64,000 bases of DNA from Crossaster papposus (taxonomy: Eukaryota; Echinodermata; Asteroidea; Velatida; Solasteridae), in the NCBI GenBank assembly GCA_037893245.1, contig JBAIAA010000812.1, forward strand, positions 434,001 through 498,000, read 5' to 3'. The translations under genes and the position numbers were made by a program. The stretch's first letter is position 1. Every line of letters begins with the position of its first letter. The notes under the pieces were generated by a model that worked only from the letters and a program-made list of their open reading frames with translations, had not been told where the DNA came from and ran no database searches. This document shows positions 11,844 through 21,637 of this stretch, piece by piece.

Positions 11844-12072
11844 CCTGCATAGCACGGCAACTCAGATACACTGGTCCCCGCCAGACAGTAGAAGCCAGCC
11901 AGGCAGGGTTGGCACCAGCTCTCGTTGACGGCATTGGTCAGGTTATTGAAAGTCCCCACGGGGCAAGGGTACTCGCTGGCTCGCTGGGTGCCCGACAGGC
12001 AGTAGTAGCCGGTCGGACAGGCAAAGGTGCTGAGGTGAATCACAGCAGACTCAGTGTTGTCGCAGAAGTAAC
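11844..12072 (-). CDS. Cys-rich gene exon 5
   Basis: 229 bp, beginning with two bases after acceptor CTCCGAAAG and ending phase 2 before donor GTAGGT. It encodes about 75 residues with GYFCDN, CPTGYYCLSG, CPVGTFNNLT and CQPCLAGFYCLAG modules. The phase-2 end matches the one-base start of exon 6, together giving CYAGYYC. Confidence 0.75.
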
Positions 12073-12471
12073 CTTTCGGAGTAAAAAAGACATGCATGTC
12101 ACGTTGATTTTGAGGTAAGACCAATGGCTATACCACTTTGAACTTGTTTTCACTACCCATGCATATACCAACTTAGAATAGGTACCCATGACTATACTGG
12201 AAAACTAAATTCAAATACCATCCATTGATAAACAAATCGACAGTACAAATCGACAGGCCCATAGAAAGGTTATTTTGTGCACACTCAACTCACATGTGCG
12301 TGAATGTCCTGAATGTTGGAAACAGATCAAATACATAACGTTACGAGCTGGTATGGTGAGCATGCACTATTATTATAACGAGCAAGCTAGAATATTTACC
12401 ACCCATTCATATACCATATGTGATAAAACACCATGTCAATACTGAGAATAGAATTACAATCTATGACACTA

Positions 12472-12765
12472 GGAAAGGGCATGATGTGATTTTGCATTCA
12501 AAGCGACCCCAGGTCATTAGCAGAATGTGATTTTGAAAAAAGAAATCCAAAATCACATCCAAAAAGCTCCAAATTCACATCCTCTTCCAAAATAAAAATC
12601 CAGTGGATGTGAATTTGAATCTTAACGAGTTAACCCAGGATGCGAATTTGAATGAAGGATGTGAATTTCGAGCATTTGAATATGGTATTTGAAATCTGTT
12701 GTTGAAATCACATCCTGCTAAGGACCGTGTCCACTTTAAATGCAAAACCACATCATGCCCTTTCC
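12472..12765. mobile_element. MITE with about 27-bp terminal inverted repeats
   Basis: The left end begins GGAAAGGGCATGATGTGATT and the right end is its inverted match, AACCACATCATGCCCTTTCC. The 294-bp element has no coding capacity. No clear target duplication was seen. It sits in the intron between exons 4 and 5. Confidence 0.8.
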
Positions 12766-12925
12766 GAGTGCGAGTTTACCACCAAACAGGGGCGAAAAAG
12801 GGTTTAATGATATACCATACATTTAAAAATGCGACCCATGCTTGTGGCACGTCCCCGTGTGGCCAATTGTACTGAGTAACACCCCCTTCCCTCCAATAGT
12901 TCTGAGAGCCAATCTCTTTTTTTAC

Positions 12926-13085
12926 CTTCTTCACACAGCAGGCAGTCTGACTTGCCTTCCTCGTCTTGGTACGTTCCGTTGTTGCACCGTTCAGGGTCGG
13001 GGAAGTTCTCCTTGCAGAAATGACCAGCTGGGCACAGGTAGTCAGCCGGAGTAGAAGTTTTCTGACCAGGGGGAGCAATAAGATC
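12926..13085 (-). CDS. Cys-rich gene exon 4, with a one-base frame break
   Basis: 160 bp from acceptor TTGGTTAG to donor GTAAAA. The start reads GSYCSP in phase with exon 3, and the rest reads YLCPAGHFCKEN ... CLLCEEG in phase with exon 5, but the two are offset by one base. The exon is one base longer than its flanking phases allow. The excess fits the G5 run at 13069-13073 on the plus strand (C5 in the coding strand). Either a real frameshift or a homopolymer miscall. Confidence 0.65.
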
Positions 13086-13821
13086 CTAACCAAAACCAAA
13101 AAAGAAGTTAGAAATCGACTTGGTTATGGCGGACAGTCACACATACACCTACAGAAGTTGGTTCTACGAAGAAAAGAAAAAAACAGCCTTTAACCCTGCA
13201 AGCTGCGCGAGCCAAAAATTTTCGCGCAGCTTCCATGGGGTAAATTTGGAAGGCACCTTGGTTTACCTATGTTTTGTGCAGTTGTATACATCTGTGGTTT
13301 TTTTTTTCCTGTCACTACTGTAGGCCAGCAGTAGGATGACTTATGACACCCCTGGAGAGGCTGGCTGGCTAGACAGTTAGGCGGCGAAACACAAAGAGCC
13401 CATTTTGTGCGCAAGTGAATTGGGCCCATTTTGTGCACAAGTGAATGGGTTTTTCGCTGGGGCCCAGGTTTCTCAAACTACAATGTGTCATTGAGGAATA
13501 AAACCATTTGAATGGAATAGGCCGACAACTTTATATGGAAGTTAGAAAAAGAAATGTGCCTTCCGAATCGGCCTCATGGCTGCTTGCAGGGTTAACCAGT
13601 TTTTCGCCACGGACTGGACAGATGGGCAGATGTGACAAAGTATTTAAGCTGTGGCCATATTCTGTCTGATTGAACTTGTGCTGAAATATTTTGAAATTGA
13701 CGGTTTTGGGGTTAATGTTATTGCCAATATTGTTACACTAACTTGTTTGACGTTTTGGGTCCGTACATGCTGAAGAAGAAACAATCAACCTTGTTCTTGT
13801 AGTCTGGTTTTCCGACAACAC

Positions 13822-14343
13822 TTAACCAGTTCGCGCCGGGATTATTGTAACATCACCGAGCCGACGCGCTGGTTTATTTTTAACAAAACACGATCCGAGG
13901 CGGGTTCAAGCTGATGGTACCGGGAAGCACACCCACGCATTTCTGGCCTTGCTCGTTGCTAACAGACATTTCCGGCCTTGCTCGTGAGGGTGTTTATGCG
14001 TCACCCGTTTTGAATCTGGGGAAAACTTGTAAGGTCAGAGAATCAGTCAAGCTGGCTTCGGGTGTGTAATCAATTACAAAGAAATTATGAACAAGTAGAG
14101 CAGTGTTTTAACCAGTTCGCATCGGATGACGTAAATAAATGCAAAGTTTTCCCCAGACTAAAACGGATGACACATAAACACGCCACGTGCAAGGCCGAAA
14201 ATGTCTGTCAGCAGCAAGCAACGTTGGAAATGCGTGGGTGTGTTTCCCGGTACTATCGGCCTGAACCCGCCTCGTATTTCGTTAAAAATAAACCAGCGCG
14301 TCGGCTCGGTGATGTTACAATAATCCCGGCGCTAACTGGTTAA
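13822..14343. mobile_element. Two head-to-head TTAA-type MITEs
   Basis: 14108-14343 is a full copy with ends TTAACCAGTTCGCATCGG and its inverse near CCGGCGCTAACTGGTTAA. 13822 to about 14035 is the same element, inverted and truncated, starting TTAACCAGTTCGCGCCGG. The family recurs intact at 17171-17412. TTAA at both ends suggests piggyBac-type mobilisation (inference). Confidence 0.8.
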
Positions 14344-14848
14344 GAAAGCCATTTTTTTTTGTCAACACTGGTCAATTGACCAGTGTAGAAAATTGATACA
14401 AAAACTTTACTTGAAAAATGTCTGCACACCAAGAGCCATTATTTTACAGGATGCTTTAGACTGTCATTCCCTAACAGTCCAGTCAAGTGTTTCGAGATGA
14501 TTTGGGTTTTTATTTTGTTGATGTTTGCGAATGTTGTACAGAGTGTATAAAAAAAAATATAAAAAAAATAACGGAATACCACACGTAGAATGTATTTAAC
14601 TAACAAATAATAGAACTAACATCGATAATAGGCCCCTATAGAAAATAGTTTAGACTGAAATCAAGTCGTCACCGAAATGAGCCAGCACTGAGCCAATATG
14701 CCCGTTCCCTCCAGCTCTGGTTTATTTCGGTGGCGCCTACACAGACAAAAGTGTCTGAGGACTTGATTTTAATACTTGCACAGTATCCAAACAAAAATAA
14801 AAAACTTGGTCCTATGGTCAATTTGACCTCTCTTGGAAAAATACTCAT

Positions 14849-15191
14849 ATTGTGCGGTGCTTATATAGCGCTTTATCACCAAGGTTTCAAAGCGCTTAAC
14901 ATTATTAACTCGGTCATTGGGCCCATGAAACATTCCAAATACCATCTCAGTTCCCTGGGGAGTATACAGCTCGATGCTGCCATTTCGGCGCAAAGCAGCG
15001 AAATCAACCACAATTAAACCATCTCTGCCCTCACAGGTACCCATTTACTCCTGGGTGGAGAAGCAATGAGTGACAAAGTGCCTTGCCCAAGGGCACACGC
15101 ACCATAGTCTCGGGCAGGACTCGAACCCACAACCTGTAGCTTAACCTACAGATTACAAATGCGATGCTCCAAACCAAGAGACCACAACACT
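14849..15191 (-). repeat. SINE copy with tRNA-like head and L2-like tail
   Basis: On the minus strand it starts with a tRNA-like segment containing GGGTTCGAGTCCTGCC (B box), then GTGCCCTTGGGCAAGGCACT and CTCATTGCTTCTCCAC, and ends in AAGCGCTATATAAGCACCGC. Its tail resembles the 3' end of the LINE at 8660, consistent with LINE-dependent mobilisation. About 340 bp. Confidence 0.75.
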
Positions 15192-15497
15192 CCATATTCT
15201 GTTAAACATTGTCAGATATAGTTATGCATAGATATAGTTATACCTAGTTATACATTATACGCAAGGTATTCCATTATATTTAGTTGCATTTTGTGTGTAT
15301 ATACACCCTGTATGTTCCCATTAAATAGGATTTAAAGATTTGCATGGTGGTAGTAACAAACTAGTGAAGGTTTGCAGCAACACCTTGTGGTTGAATTATT
15401 TAGGAAAATTGTGTAGTTCTGAAGAGAACCGTTTGAGTGCGGACTCAACGTTCCGATCAGCATGCTCTGATCGTCTTCATGAGAAGATTGAACCTAC

Positions 15498-15846
15498 CTG
15501 CCGAGCATATGCCGCTGGTGGCCGAAGCCCCAATCTCGTCACAGTAGAACCCAGCCCGGTAAGGCAAGCAATCCTCCAGACCATCCTGCCCTGTGGCCGG
15601 GTTGCAAGTCCCATTGGAGCAAGGGATTGGGACGCTGGTCTCCAATGGGCAGTACCGGCCGACCGGGCACTCCCGCTCCTCAGGACTGGACGAGCCCTCG
15701 GGACAGTAGAAGCCCGGGCTGCACTGGCCTGAGGGGTCGGAGAGGCCTGTGGTGTTGCAGTGCCAGCACGGGGTGCATGGCCAGGGCTGGGCTGAGCCGC
15801 TAGGGCAGTATTCGCCCGCTTTGCATTCCCCACCATTACCATTTGG
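15498..15846 (-). CDS. Cys-rich gene exon 3
   Basis: 349 bp, starting phase 0 after acceptor TTTGTTTAG and ending phase 1 at donor GTAGGT. It encodes about 116 residues with CKAGEYCPSG, CSPGFYCPEG, CPVGRYCPLE and YRAGFYCDE modules and ends in GICSAG. The frame is open throughout on the minus strand. It joins exon 2 (phase 0 end) and exon 4 (phase 1 start) correctly. Confidence 0.75.
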
Positions 15847-16280
15847 CTAAACAAAAATAAAAAATGTCGGGCATGCCGATACAAAAACTTTCACTTTCTG
15901 GATTTGTAGCTTTATTCAAACAAGCAATTGTAACTTATTAGTCATCTTGCCTCTAAATCTCAATTCATATCTAAGACAAGTCTCAGTCAAATTGCAGACA
16001 TAGTGTCTGATATACACTGTACGATGCAGGATTCTAAACAACTTCCCTCATAATCTTCCTGCAATAGAGTTATCAGTATTTGTTGAGTCCAGCAGATGCT
16101 CCTAAAACTTTCCACAGAACAAGTCCGGGCGAAAAATGCAGAGGTATTTCAGGACAAACTGAATGATTCTACCCAGCACTTGTCAAGGAATTGTCCCGGA
16201 TATGAAAAGGGGACATCCATCCACAGGAATAAAAACATTTAAAATGCACCACAAGGGAAACCGGCTAGGTGCAAGTCAAT
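15847..16280. other. Intron sequence, nothing recognised
   Basis: AT-rich intron of the Cys-rich gene between exons 2 and 3. No repeat or exon was recognised. Confidence 0.4.
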
Positions 16281-16622
16281 ACTATTTTGAAAATGAACAA
16301 AGAAATTGACTAAAGCAGGGCTTGAAACAGCAACCTCTACAAACTGAGCTATCCAGCCCCGTGTTGGCAGTTGCCCAAATTAGTCAATATCAGTGTTCAG
16401 GGGACGATAGTCAGAAGCCACAAACCTATAATTGCCTTGCTCAACATATAATATCAGGACTTTTAGCCTGATCCCTGACTAGTGCCCCCTGAAAAAAGAT
16501 AATGACTAATTTGGGGAGCTGCCAATACAGGGCTGGATAGCTCAGTTGTCAGAGCACCGGGAGGCTCAGAAGGTCGCTGATTTAAACCCTGCCCCAGTCA
16601 ATTTCTTTGTTCAATTTTCAAA
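16280..16622. mobile_element. Palindromic element with tRNA-like arms
   Basis: Two inverted arms of about 150 bp (16283-16440 and 16470-16622) each hold a tRNA-like block. The right arm reads GGCTGGATAGCTCAGTTGTC and then GCTGATTTAAACCCTGCCCC. The left arm lacks roughly 20 bases of the tRNA-like block. A single right-arm relative lies at 35370-35545. The block is too degenerate to be a working tRNA. Confidence 0.7.
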
Positions 16623-16877
16623 ACAGAAATACAACTTTTGATCTCACATCAAAAGTGTTTTTTTAATCATTAAGGATTCTGGAACTCACCCTAGTTTGGT
16701 TGGCACCTCCCGAGCAGTAGAACCCAGGACTGCACTGCGCCGTGGGGTAGCTGTTCCAGTAACCCTCGCAGTACCAGCCAGGGGTGCAGGCCACACAGGC
16801 CTCGTGTCCCTTCTGCAAGGTCAGATTGTTGAAAGTACCCGGCGGGCAGGGGTAGGCGTAAGGGTGCGGGGTGTTAA

Positions 16878-17493
16878 AGGTAGGATACACCATTTGCAGA
16901 TATCAAAAATATTTACTACCAAATTATTGAGAAATATCTTACTCATTTGAAAGTAAATGTTGATTCTTGGCATCCAGCAAAATGATTGCGCTAGATATCC
17001 TGGAGTTATTCTGAAAAATATAATTTTATAATGAAAAATTCGCGATCGCCGGACGGCGATCAGGAAAAAACAAAGATAACATAAGAATAACTACTCGACG
17101 CCTGTTGAAAAAAAACCTTTTTATAGTGCTTTTCTCGGCATTCATGATTGTAAAACTTCGGACAGGTCAGTTAACCAGTTCGCGCCGGATGACGTATATA
17201 AACGCAAAAATTTCCCCTAATTCAAAACGGATGACGCATAAACACGCCAAGTTCAAGTTCGGAAATGTATGTCAGCAGCGCGCAAGGCCGGAAATGCGTG
17301 GGTGTGCTACCCAGCACTATCGGCCTGAACACGCTTCGGATCGAGTTTCGTTAAAAATAATCCCGCCCGTCGGCTCGGCGATGTTAAAATAATCCCGGCG
17401 CGAACTGGTTAAACGATATTTACTATAAAACACAACCCTCCAAATCTACTCATTCATGATAATTCAAGCAATTACCAATGGTGTATCCTACTT
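16878..17493. mobile_element. TTAA-targeted MITE (family A) inserted in a coding exon
   Basis: Termini AGGTAGGATACACC and its inverse GGTGTATCCTACTT are flanked by TTAA at 16874-16877 and 17494-17497. Without a nested insertion at 17171-17412 it is about 374 bp and aligns along its length, inverted, to the copy at 40067-40446. Subterminal inverted repeat plus TTAA duplication suggest a non-autonomous piggyBac-like element. Confidence 0.88.
17171..17412. mobile_element. TTAA-targeted MITE (family B) nested in MITE A
   Basis: Ends TTAACCAGTTCGCGCCGG and CCGGCGCGAACTGGTTAA form a perfect 18-bp inverted repeat including TTAA. The flanking bases GTCAG and ACGATATTT are contiguous as GTCAGTTAAACGATATTT (read inverted) in the other MITE A copy near 40150, giving the empty site. 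Confidence 0.9.
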
Positions 17494-17923
17494 TTAAGGG
17501 GGCAGTAGTAGCCCGTCGGGCAGTCGTTGGAGGTGTAGTTGGTGGTGTTGAGGTATCAGTAGTAGCTCTGTGGGCAAGGGAGGCAGGAGGACTGCTGGAC
17601 TTGGTCCTGGTAGGTGCCGGCCTCGCAACCTCGGGAGAAAGAAACGCAGGATAAAATATTTTGAATTCCTTTATCTGTTCTGAAGACAGGCTACAGGCTA
17701 TTTAAAGTTGGTGTATCTTGCTCGTTAATAAACAAGTTGACTTCCTTTCTTGCTCGATAAAGTCCGAAAAACTCCTGGGGAAAATCCAAGCATTTCCTTC
17801 AATTTTTGGTTAAATATCAGATTTGGCAGGGCAATTAAATCATAAGGAAAATCCAAATGTTTAGAATTAATTTAAAAAAGTTTGATTTCCGATTAAAATC
17901 AGAAAAGTTTTTTCTCTGCTTAC

Positions 17924-18301
17924 CAGTTAGATATTGAGATCCCTGTAGGCAGAAGTGACCCTTCGGGCACACATTGCCGATGATGGGATGCAAGGTCCCT
18001 GCCGGGCACTGGTCCCCGCCTAGCATGACCGGATCCGACTTGTCTACCCCGGACACATAGTAGTAGCCCGCGTCGCACTGTGCCGAGGGCGCTGTCAGGT
18101 TCACGCCTTGGCAGTACATGCCGGCATCGCAGGGTGTGCACTCTGCGGCCTCAGCAAGGCCGTCTGATTGCCCGTAGGTGCCGGCCGGGCAGGGCTGGTG
18201 GTTGTGCCCAGTGCCATTGGGACAGACGAACCCCAGCGGGCAGCAGTGGTAGGTTGTGGAGCCGTCACCTTCCACGACCAGCTCGGGGATGCAGTAATAT
18301 C
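17924..18301 (-). CDS. Cys-rich gene, visible exon 1
   Basis: An open 378-bp exon between acceptor CCCCCAG (plus side after 18301) and donor GTAAGC (before 17924). It starts with two bases completing a Gly codon and ends phase 1. It encodes about 125 residues including GYYCIPE, CPAGTYG, CTPCDAGMYC and CPKGHFC, i.e. three GCC2/GCC3-type modules. One typical YYC position reads YYY. No upstream exon was recognised; the sequence immediately 5' is a minisatellite at 18333. Confidence 0.75.
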
Positions 18302-18332
18302 CTGGGGGAGAGACGGTCATACAGTAAGGCTG

Positions 18333-18998
18333 TGTCCAAATTACTTGACTATGGCTTACATTTGGCACACATGCCTCAATGGAAGCGGCTGCTTCTAAAT
18401 TACTTGGATATGGCTTTAATTACACATGCCCGAAGTGAAGCAGCTGCGGCCTCATCTGAATTGCATGGCAATAGCTTACAATTACACATGCCCCAATGGA
18501 AGTGGCTGCTTCTGAATGTTTAGGTTATGGCTTACAATTACACATGCCCCAATGGAAGCAGAGCTTCCTAATTACTTGGTTATGGCTTACAAGTGCACAA
18601 AAGTACATGCTGCATTGGAAGCGGCTGTCTGAATTACTTGGTTATGGCTTACAATTACACATGCCCCAATGGAAGCAGCTGCTTCTTAATTACTTGGTTA
18701 TGGCTTACAAGTGCACATGCCCCAATGGAAGCGGCTGCTTCTGAATTACTTGGATATGGCTTACAATTACACATGCCCCAATGGAAGCGGCTGTCTGAAT
18801 TACTTGGTTATGGCTTACAATTACACATGCCCCAATGGAAGCAGCTGCTTCTTAATTACTTGGTTATGGCTTACAAATGTACATGCCCCAATGGAAGCAG
18901 CTGCTTCTTAATTACTTGGTTATGGCTTACAAGTGTACATGCCCCAATGGAAGCAGCTGCTTCTGAATTACTTGGCTATAGCCCACAATTACACAATG
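18333..18998. repeat. Minisatellite of about 57 bp, about 12 copies
   Basis: Units contain ATTACACATGCCCCAATGG, AAGCGGCTGCTTCTGAATTA and CTTGGATATGGCTTACA in order, with some units shortened to about 45 bp. It begins about 30 bp upstream of the acceptor of visible exon 1. Confidence 0.88.
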
Positions 18999-21036
18999 GA
19001 CACAAATGGTGTCGCAAATTAAATCCAAATGGCTTTTGCTTTTTATAATACACATGTGGTAAGGAATCGGAGCAGCTGAACTTCATAGCATGTACATGGC
19101 ATACAGCAGTGTTGTAGTACTCATGATAAATGTACATGTACTCATACTGATGATAAGTACTTGTACTCTTGAAAATGTTACCACACATGAGAAAAAAGAA
19201 AAAAAGAGCTATTGTATGTACACCCTGGAAACAATCAAGTTTCCTACTGTTTGGGAAACTTGTACAAGTGTATAAAAGTACTTTGACAGCTAAAAGCATT
19301 TGAAAACCTGTTAAAATATTTGGATCGTCGAAGCGTAAAACCAATTTACGGACTAGAAATCTTGCAATTCGTATAGAGACGTAGAGACACAACACCTGAT
19401 GATTAACTGTTGTAAATTCCGGTTGTGTTGTCCTCTTTAATCTTAGTTATTCGAACTGAAACAAACAAATAAACAGAAAATCCTTAAGCATGCTTGCAAA
19501 AGTACATGTCACCTTTAAAATAAAAAACTACAAAAATATCTAGAAAATAACCCAGTAAATGCAACTACCTATCATCCTATATTAATCTGATACTTTGTTA
19601 GACAAATCTGAAATGTTCTCACTAATTAACTTCTCAAACCGTATCATGCTAGTACGTGTACGTGTACATGTAAACACATGTAGCTCGATAAATGCAGTCA
19701 CCTTTAATCTGTAAACGTGGCAAAAAGTACGGAAAGTCTGACCTTCTAAACAAAGCTATTTTCACCTTAAATGTAACTTAACAAATACTCACTTCTGTGG
19801 CAAGACTCTAGGTTTCACAGGCTTCAGTTAACTGACACAAAACAAGGTTTTAAACGGTAGAAAATTCGGTTATACTTTTAGCAATAAAACGAACGTTGTA
19901 AACATGGCCGAAAAACATGTGTAAAGTCAATGTCTATTCACAAGAGGGCGCCCTCCAGGTTTGCTGTAAGGACAGCTCTTTGTTCATCGAAACAATATTG
20001 AAATTTGCTCTACATGTACTAGAAAGTACTTGTACTCGTGTAAACAAATAACCTTGTACTCGTACTCCTACTCTACCCATGCCAAAGTATTCATACTCGT
20101 ACTCGTGGAGTGTATGACTACAACGCTGGCATACTGTATACAGGTTTTTGGCTTTAGCTGTGAGCAAAAGGTGGTGATCTAGCCAAATGTTCGGTATAGC
20201 ATGTATTAGTTTCGCAGCATTCCACTGTAGTACAAAGTAAAAAGCATTTATACTCACACATTGGGTAGCATTCAAGTTGGTAGCAAGGAAGGTTTTTCTT
20301 GCTGGCTGTGCTACATTCCTGAATGTACTGGTACTTGATGAACTGATGGCAACTAAAGGAAGATCAGGGGCAACACAGCATTTTGTCATATTGACTTGCA
20401 TGTTTAAGACACATCTACTGTAGCAATTTACATCCGCCCAAACAAATAATACATGTATAGTGTTTCCGGTAATACCCAATCGACCGTAAACAAAATTGGC
20501 CGTACGTAGAGTCGGCAAAGATATTTATTTTGGCATGAAAGTAAAATGAATACATAATACCCAAAATATATAAATCTTCGTGAAAATGTATAAATTAACT
20601 CAAATTGCTGTTAACGAAACCTTTGCTATACTATAGCGTTTCTAAAGTCGCAGGATTGTCCCCGTTTTAATCAGCAAGTTACCGGGTAGAAACAACATAG
20701 TCTTTTCTGTCTTCAGAAAACAAAAAAACGTTTGTTACAAATTGTCCCCGTTTTATCGGCAAGTTACATGTAGACACAAAATCTATGTCTTTTCTGTCTT
20801 CTCAAAAACGCTTCTTCAATCAAAAATGCTTGCAACATTTCTGTCATCTGTATTTGCTTGTTTGCTTACTAACAATCGCTACATATGTATCTATTTTCAG
20901 AAGGGTTAACCGATGTTTTTTTCGCCGGTGCGATCGGCATGCAAGCTCCGCAGTGAACGAAAGCACTACATATCCTGCATACAGAAATGCTAGACTTGTT
21001 CCCGCGGCGCGCGATACCACGGCCGACATATAGCTG
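18999..21036. other. Gene-poor stretch with simple duplications
   Basis: No exon is recognised. TACTCG-rich sequence occurs at about 19130-19190 and 20030-20115. 20651-20815 is a two-copy tandem duplication of about 95 bp (ATTGTCCCCGTTTTA ... CTTTTCTGTCTTC), related to sequence near 31410 and 32680-32790. Confidence 0.45.
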
Positions 21037-21174
21037 GTGCGTTCGTTTAACTCACCTGAGTCGATACGGGTATGAGTAAAGGCAGTCAGATTAGCCGCGC
21101 AAGCCGTGCTATGAAAATGAACGCTCAAACCCGGGCCATCACGATCCTCACTCGGGTGAGCTAAACGAACGCAC
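21037..21174. mobile_element. Short MITE with terminal inverted repeats
   Basis: Left end GTGCGTTCGTTTAACTCACC and right end GGGTGAGCTAAACGAACGCAC are inverted matches over about 20 bp. A relative lies at 26335-26410. Confidence 0.75.
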
Positions 21175-21439
21175 TTAGCATGATATAGCATTAACGTTGT
21201 GTGTTCCTGTGGCATTTCTACACTAGCACATGCTGCCCGCGGTCCACACATAGCGAATGCAGTACGGCTGGAGTTGGCCAGCGGCTGTTGCAACGAACGC
21301 CGATAATGTTGGTTTTTCTTAAGATCCATCAACCTTAAATATATTTCTCAGGGGTTTCAAAATGTTTTATAGTAGCAGGCAGGTGGATGAAAGTTTACAT
21401 TCTTTTACACACTCATCCTTTATAAAGACAATTGACATA

Positions 21440-21599
21440 TGTAGCGGTATGCCATTAGTAGACTGACTCAAGTCTAATGTTTACTTCCCATAATGCATCA
21501 CCTTATAACATGGCTGCTCACATGTAACTATTCATGCTCGTGTCATCTAGAATAAAGCTCGACTAGCCTCTATCTAACCGAAGTTGTCAACCTTCTTTA
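21440..21599 (+). repeat. 5' LTR, 160 bp
   Basis: Starts TGTAGCGGTATGCC and ends AACCTTCTTTA. No difference from the 3' LTR was found by eye. It contains AATAAAG at about 21551, a possible polyadenylation signal. Confidence 0.95.
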
Positions 21600-21617
21600 T
21601 GGTGTCAGTAAGTACAG
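21600..21617 (+). promoter_or_regulatory. Primer-binding site
   Basis: TGGTGTCAGTAAGTACAG follows the 5' LTR directly. A TGG start fits pairing to the CCA end of a tRNA. The tRNA species was not determined. Confidence 0.7.
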
Positions 21618-21637
21618 GAACTATTTCTTAATTCATC

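Larger units (their letters stand above)
16690..17629 (-). pseudogene. Cys-rich gene exon 2, split by a MITE and carrying a TGA
   Basis: The exon runs from acceptor CTCCCGAG (after 17629) to donor GTGAGT (before 16690). Coding halves 17498-17629 and 16690-16877 are separated by a TTAA-flanked MITE at 16878-17493. Without the insert the exon is 320 bp and one frame runs across the TTAA, giving YYCPLNTPHPYAYPCPPG-type repeat sequence, so the insertion hit coding DNA. A TGA near 17551-17559 sits where the repeat normally has the Cys of a YYC motif. No AG lies between the MITE's in-frame TGA and the distal half, so splicing the MITE out in frame looks impossible. Skipping the exon would join phase 1 to phase 0. 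Confidence 0.75.
6894..18301 (-). pseudogene. GCC2/GCC3 (Ephrin_rec_like) Cys-rich repeat protein, partial and broken
   Basis: Nine minus-strand exons encode about 730 residues of repeats of the form C-P-x-G-Y/F-Y-C ... P-C-P-x-G-T ... C-x-x-C-x-x-G-x-Y-C, the pattern of the GCC2/GCC3 (Ephrin_rec_like) family found in large extracellular proteins of marine invertebrates. Successive exon phases match across every junction, mostly phase 1, which argues for one true gene. No signal peptide, membrane segment or other domain lies in the window; the 5' end is not found and the 3' end meets satellite. Lesions: an in-frame TGA replacing a repeat Cys and a nested MITE in exon 2, one extra base in exon 4 and one in exon 8. 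Exact function is unknown; a secreted or membrane-bound Cys-rich protein is inferred. Confidence 0.65.

Noticed and set aside
16878-17493. MITE acting as a new intron (introner)
   Set aside because: On the coding strand the distal end has no AG between an in-frame TGA and the exon, so removal would not keep frame.
17551-17559. TGA at a Cys position read as selenocysteine
   Set aside because: No other selenoprotein feature, and the same exon is broken by a MITE. A SECIS element would lie in the absent 3' UTR, so this cannot be tested here.
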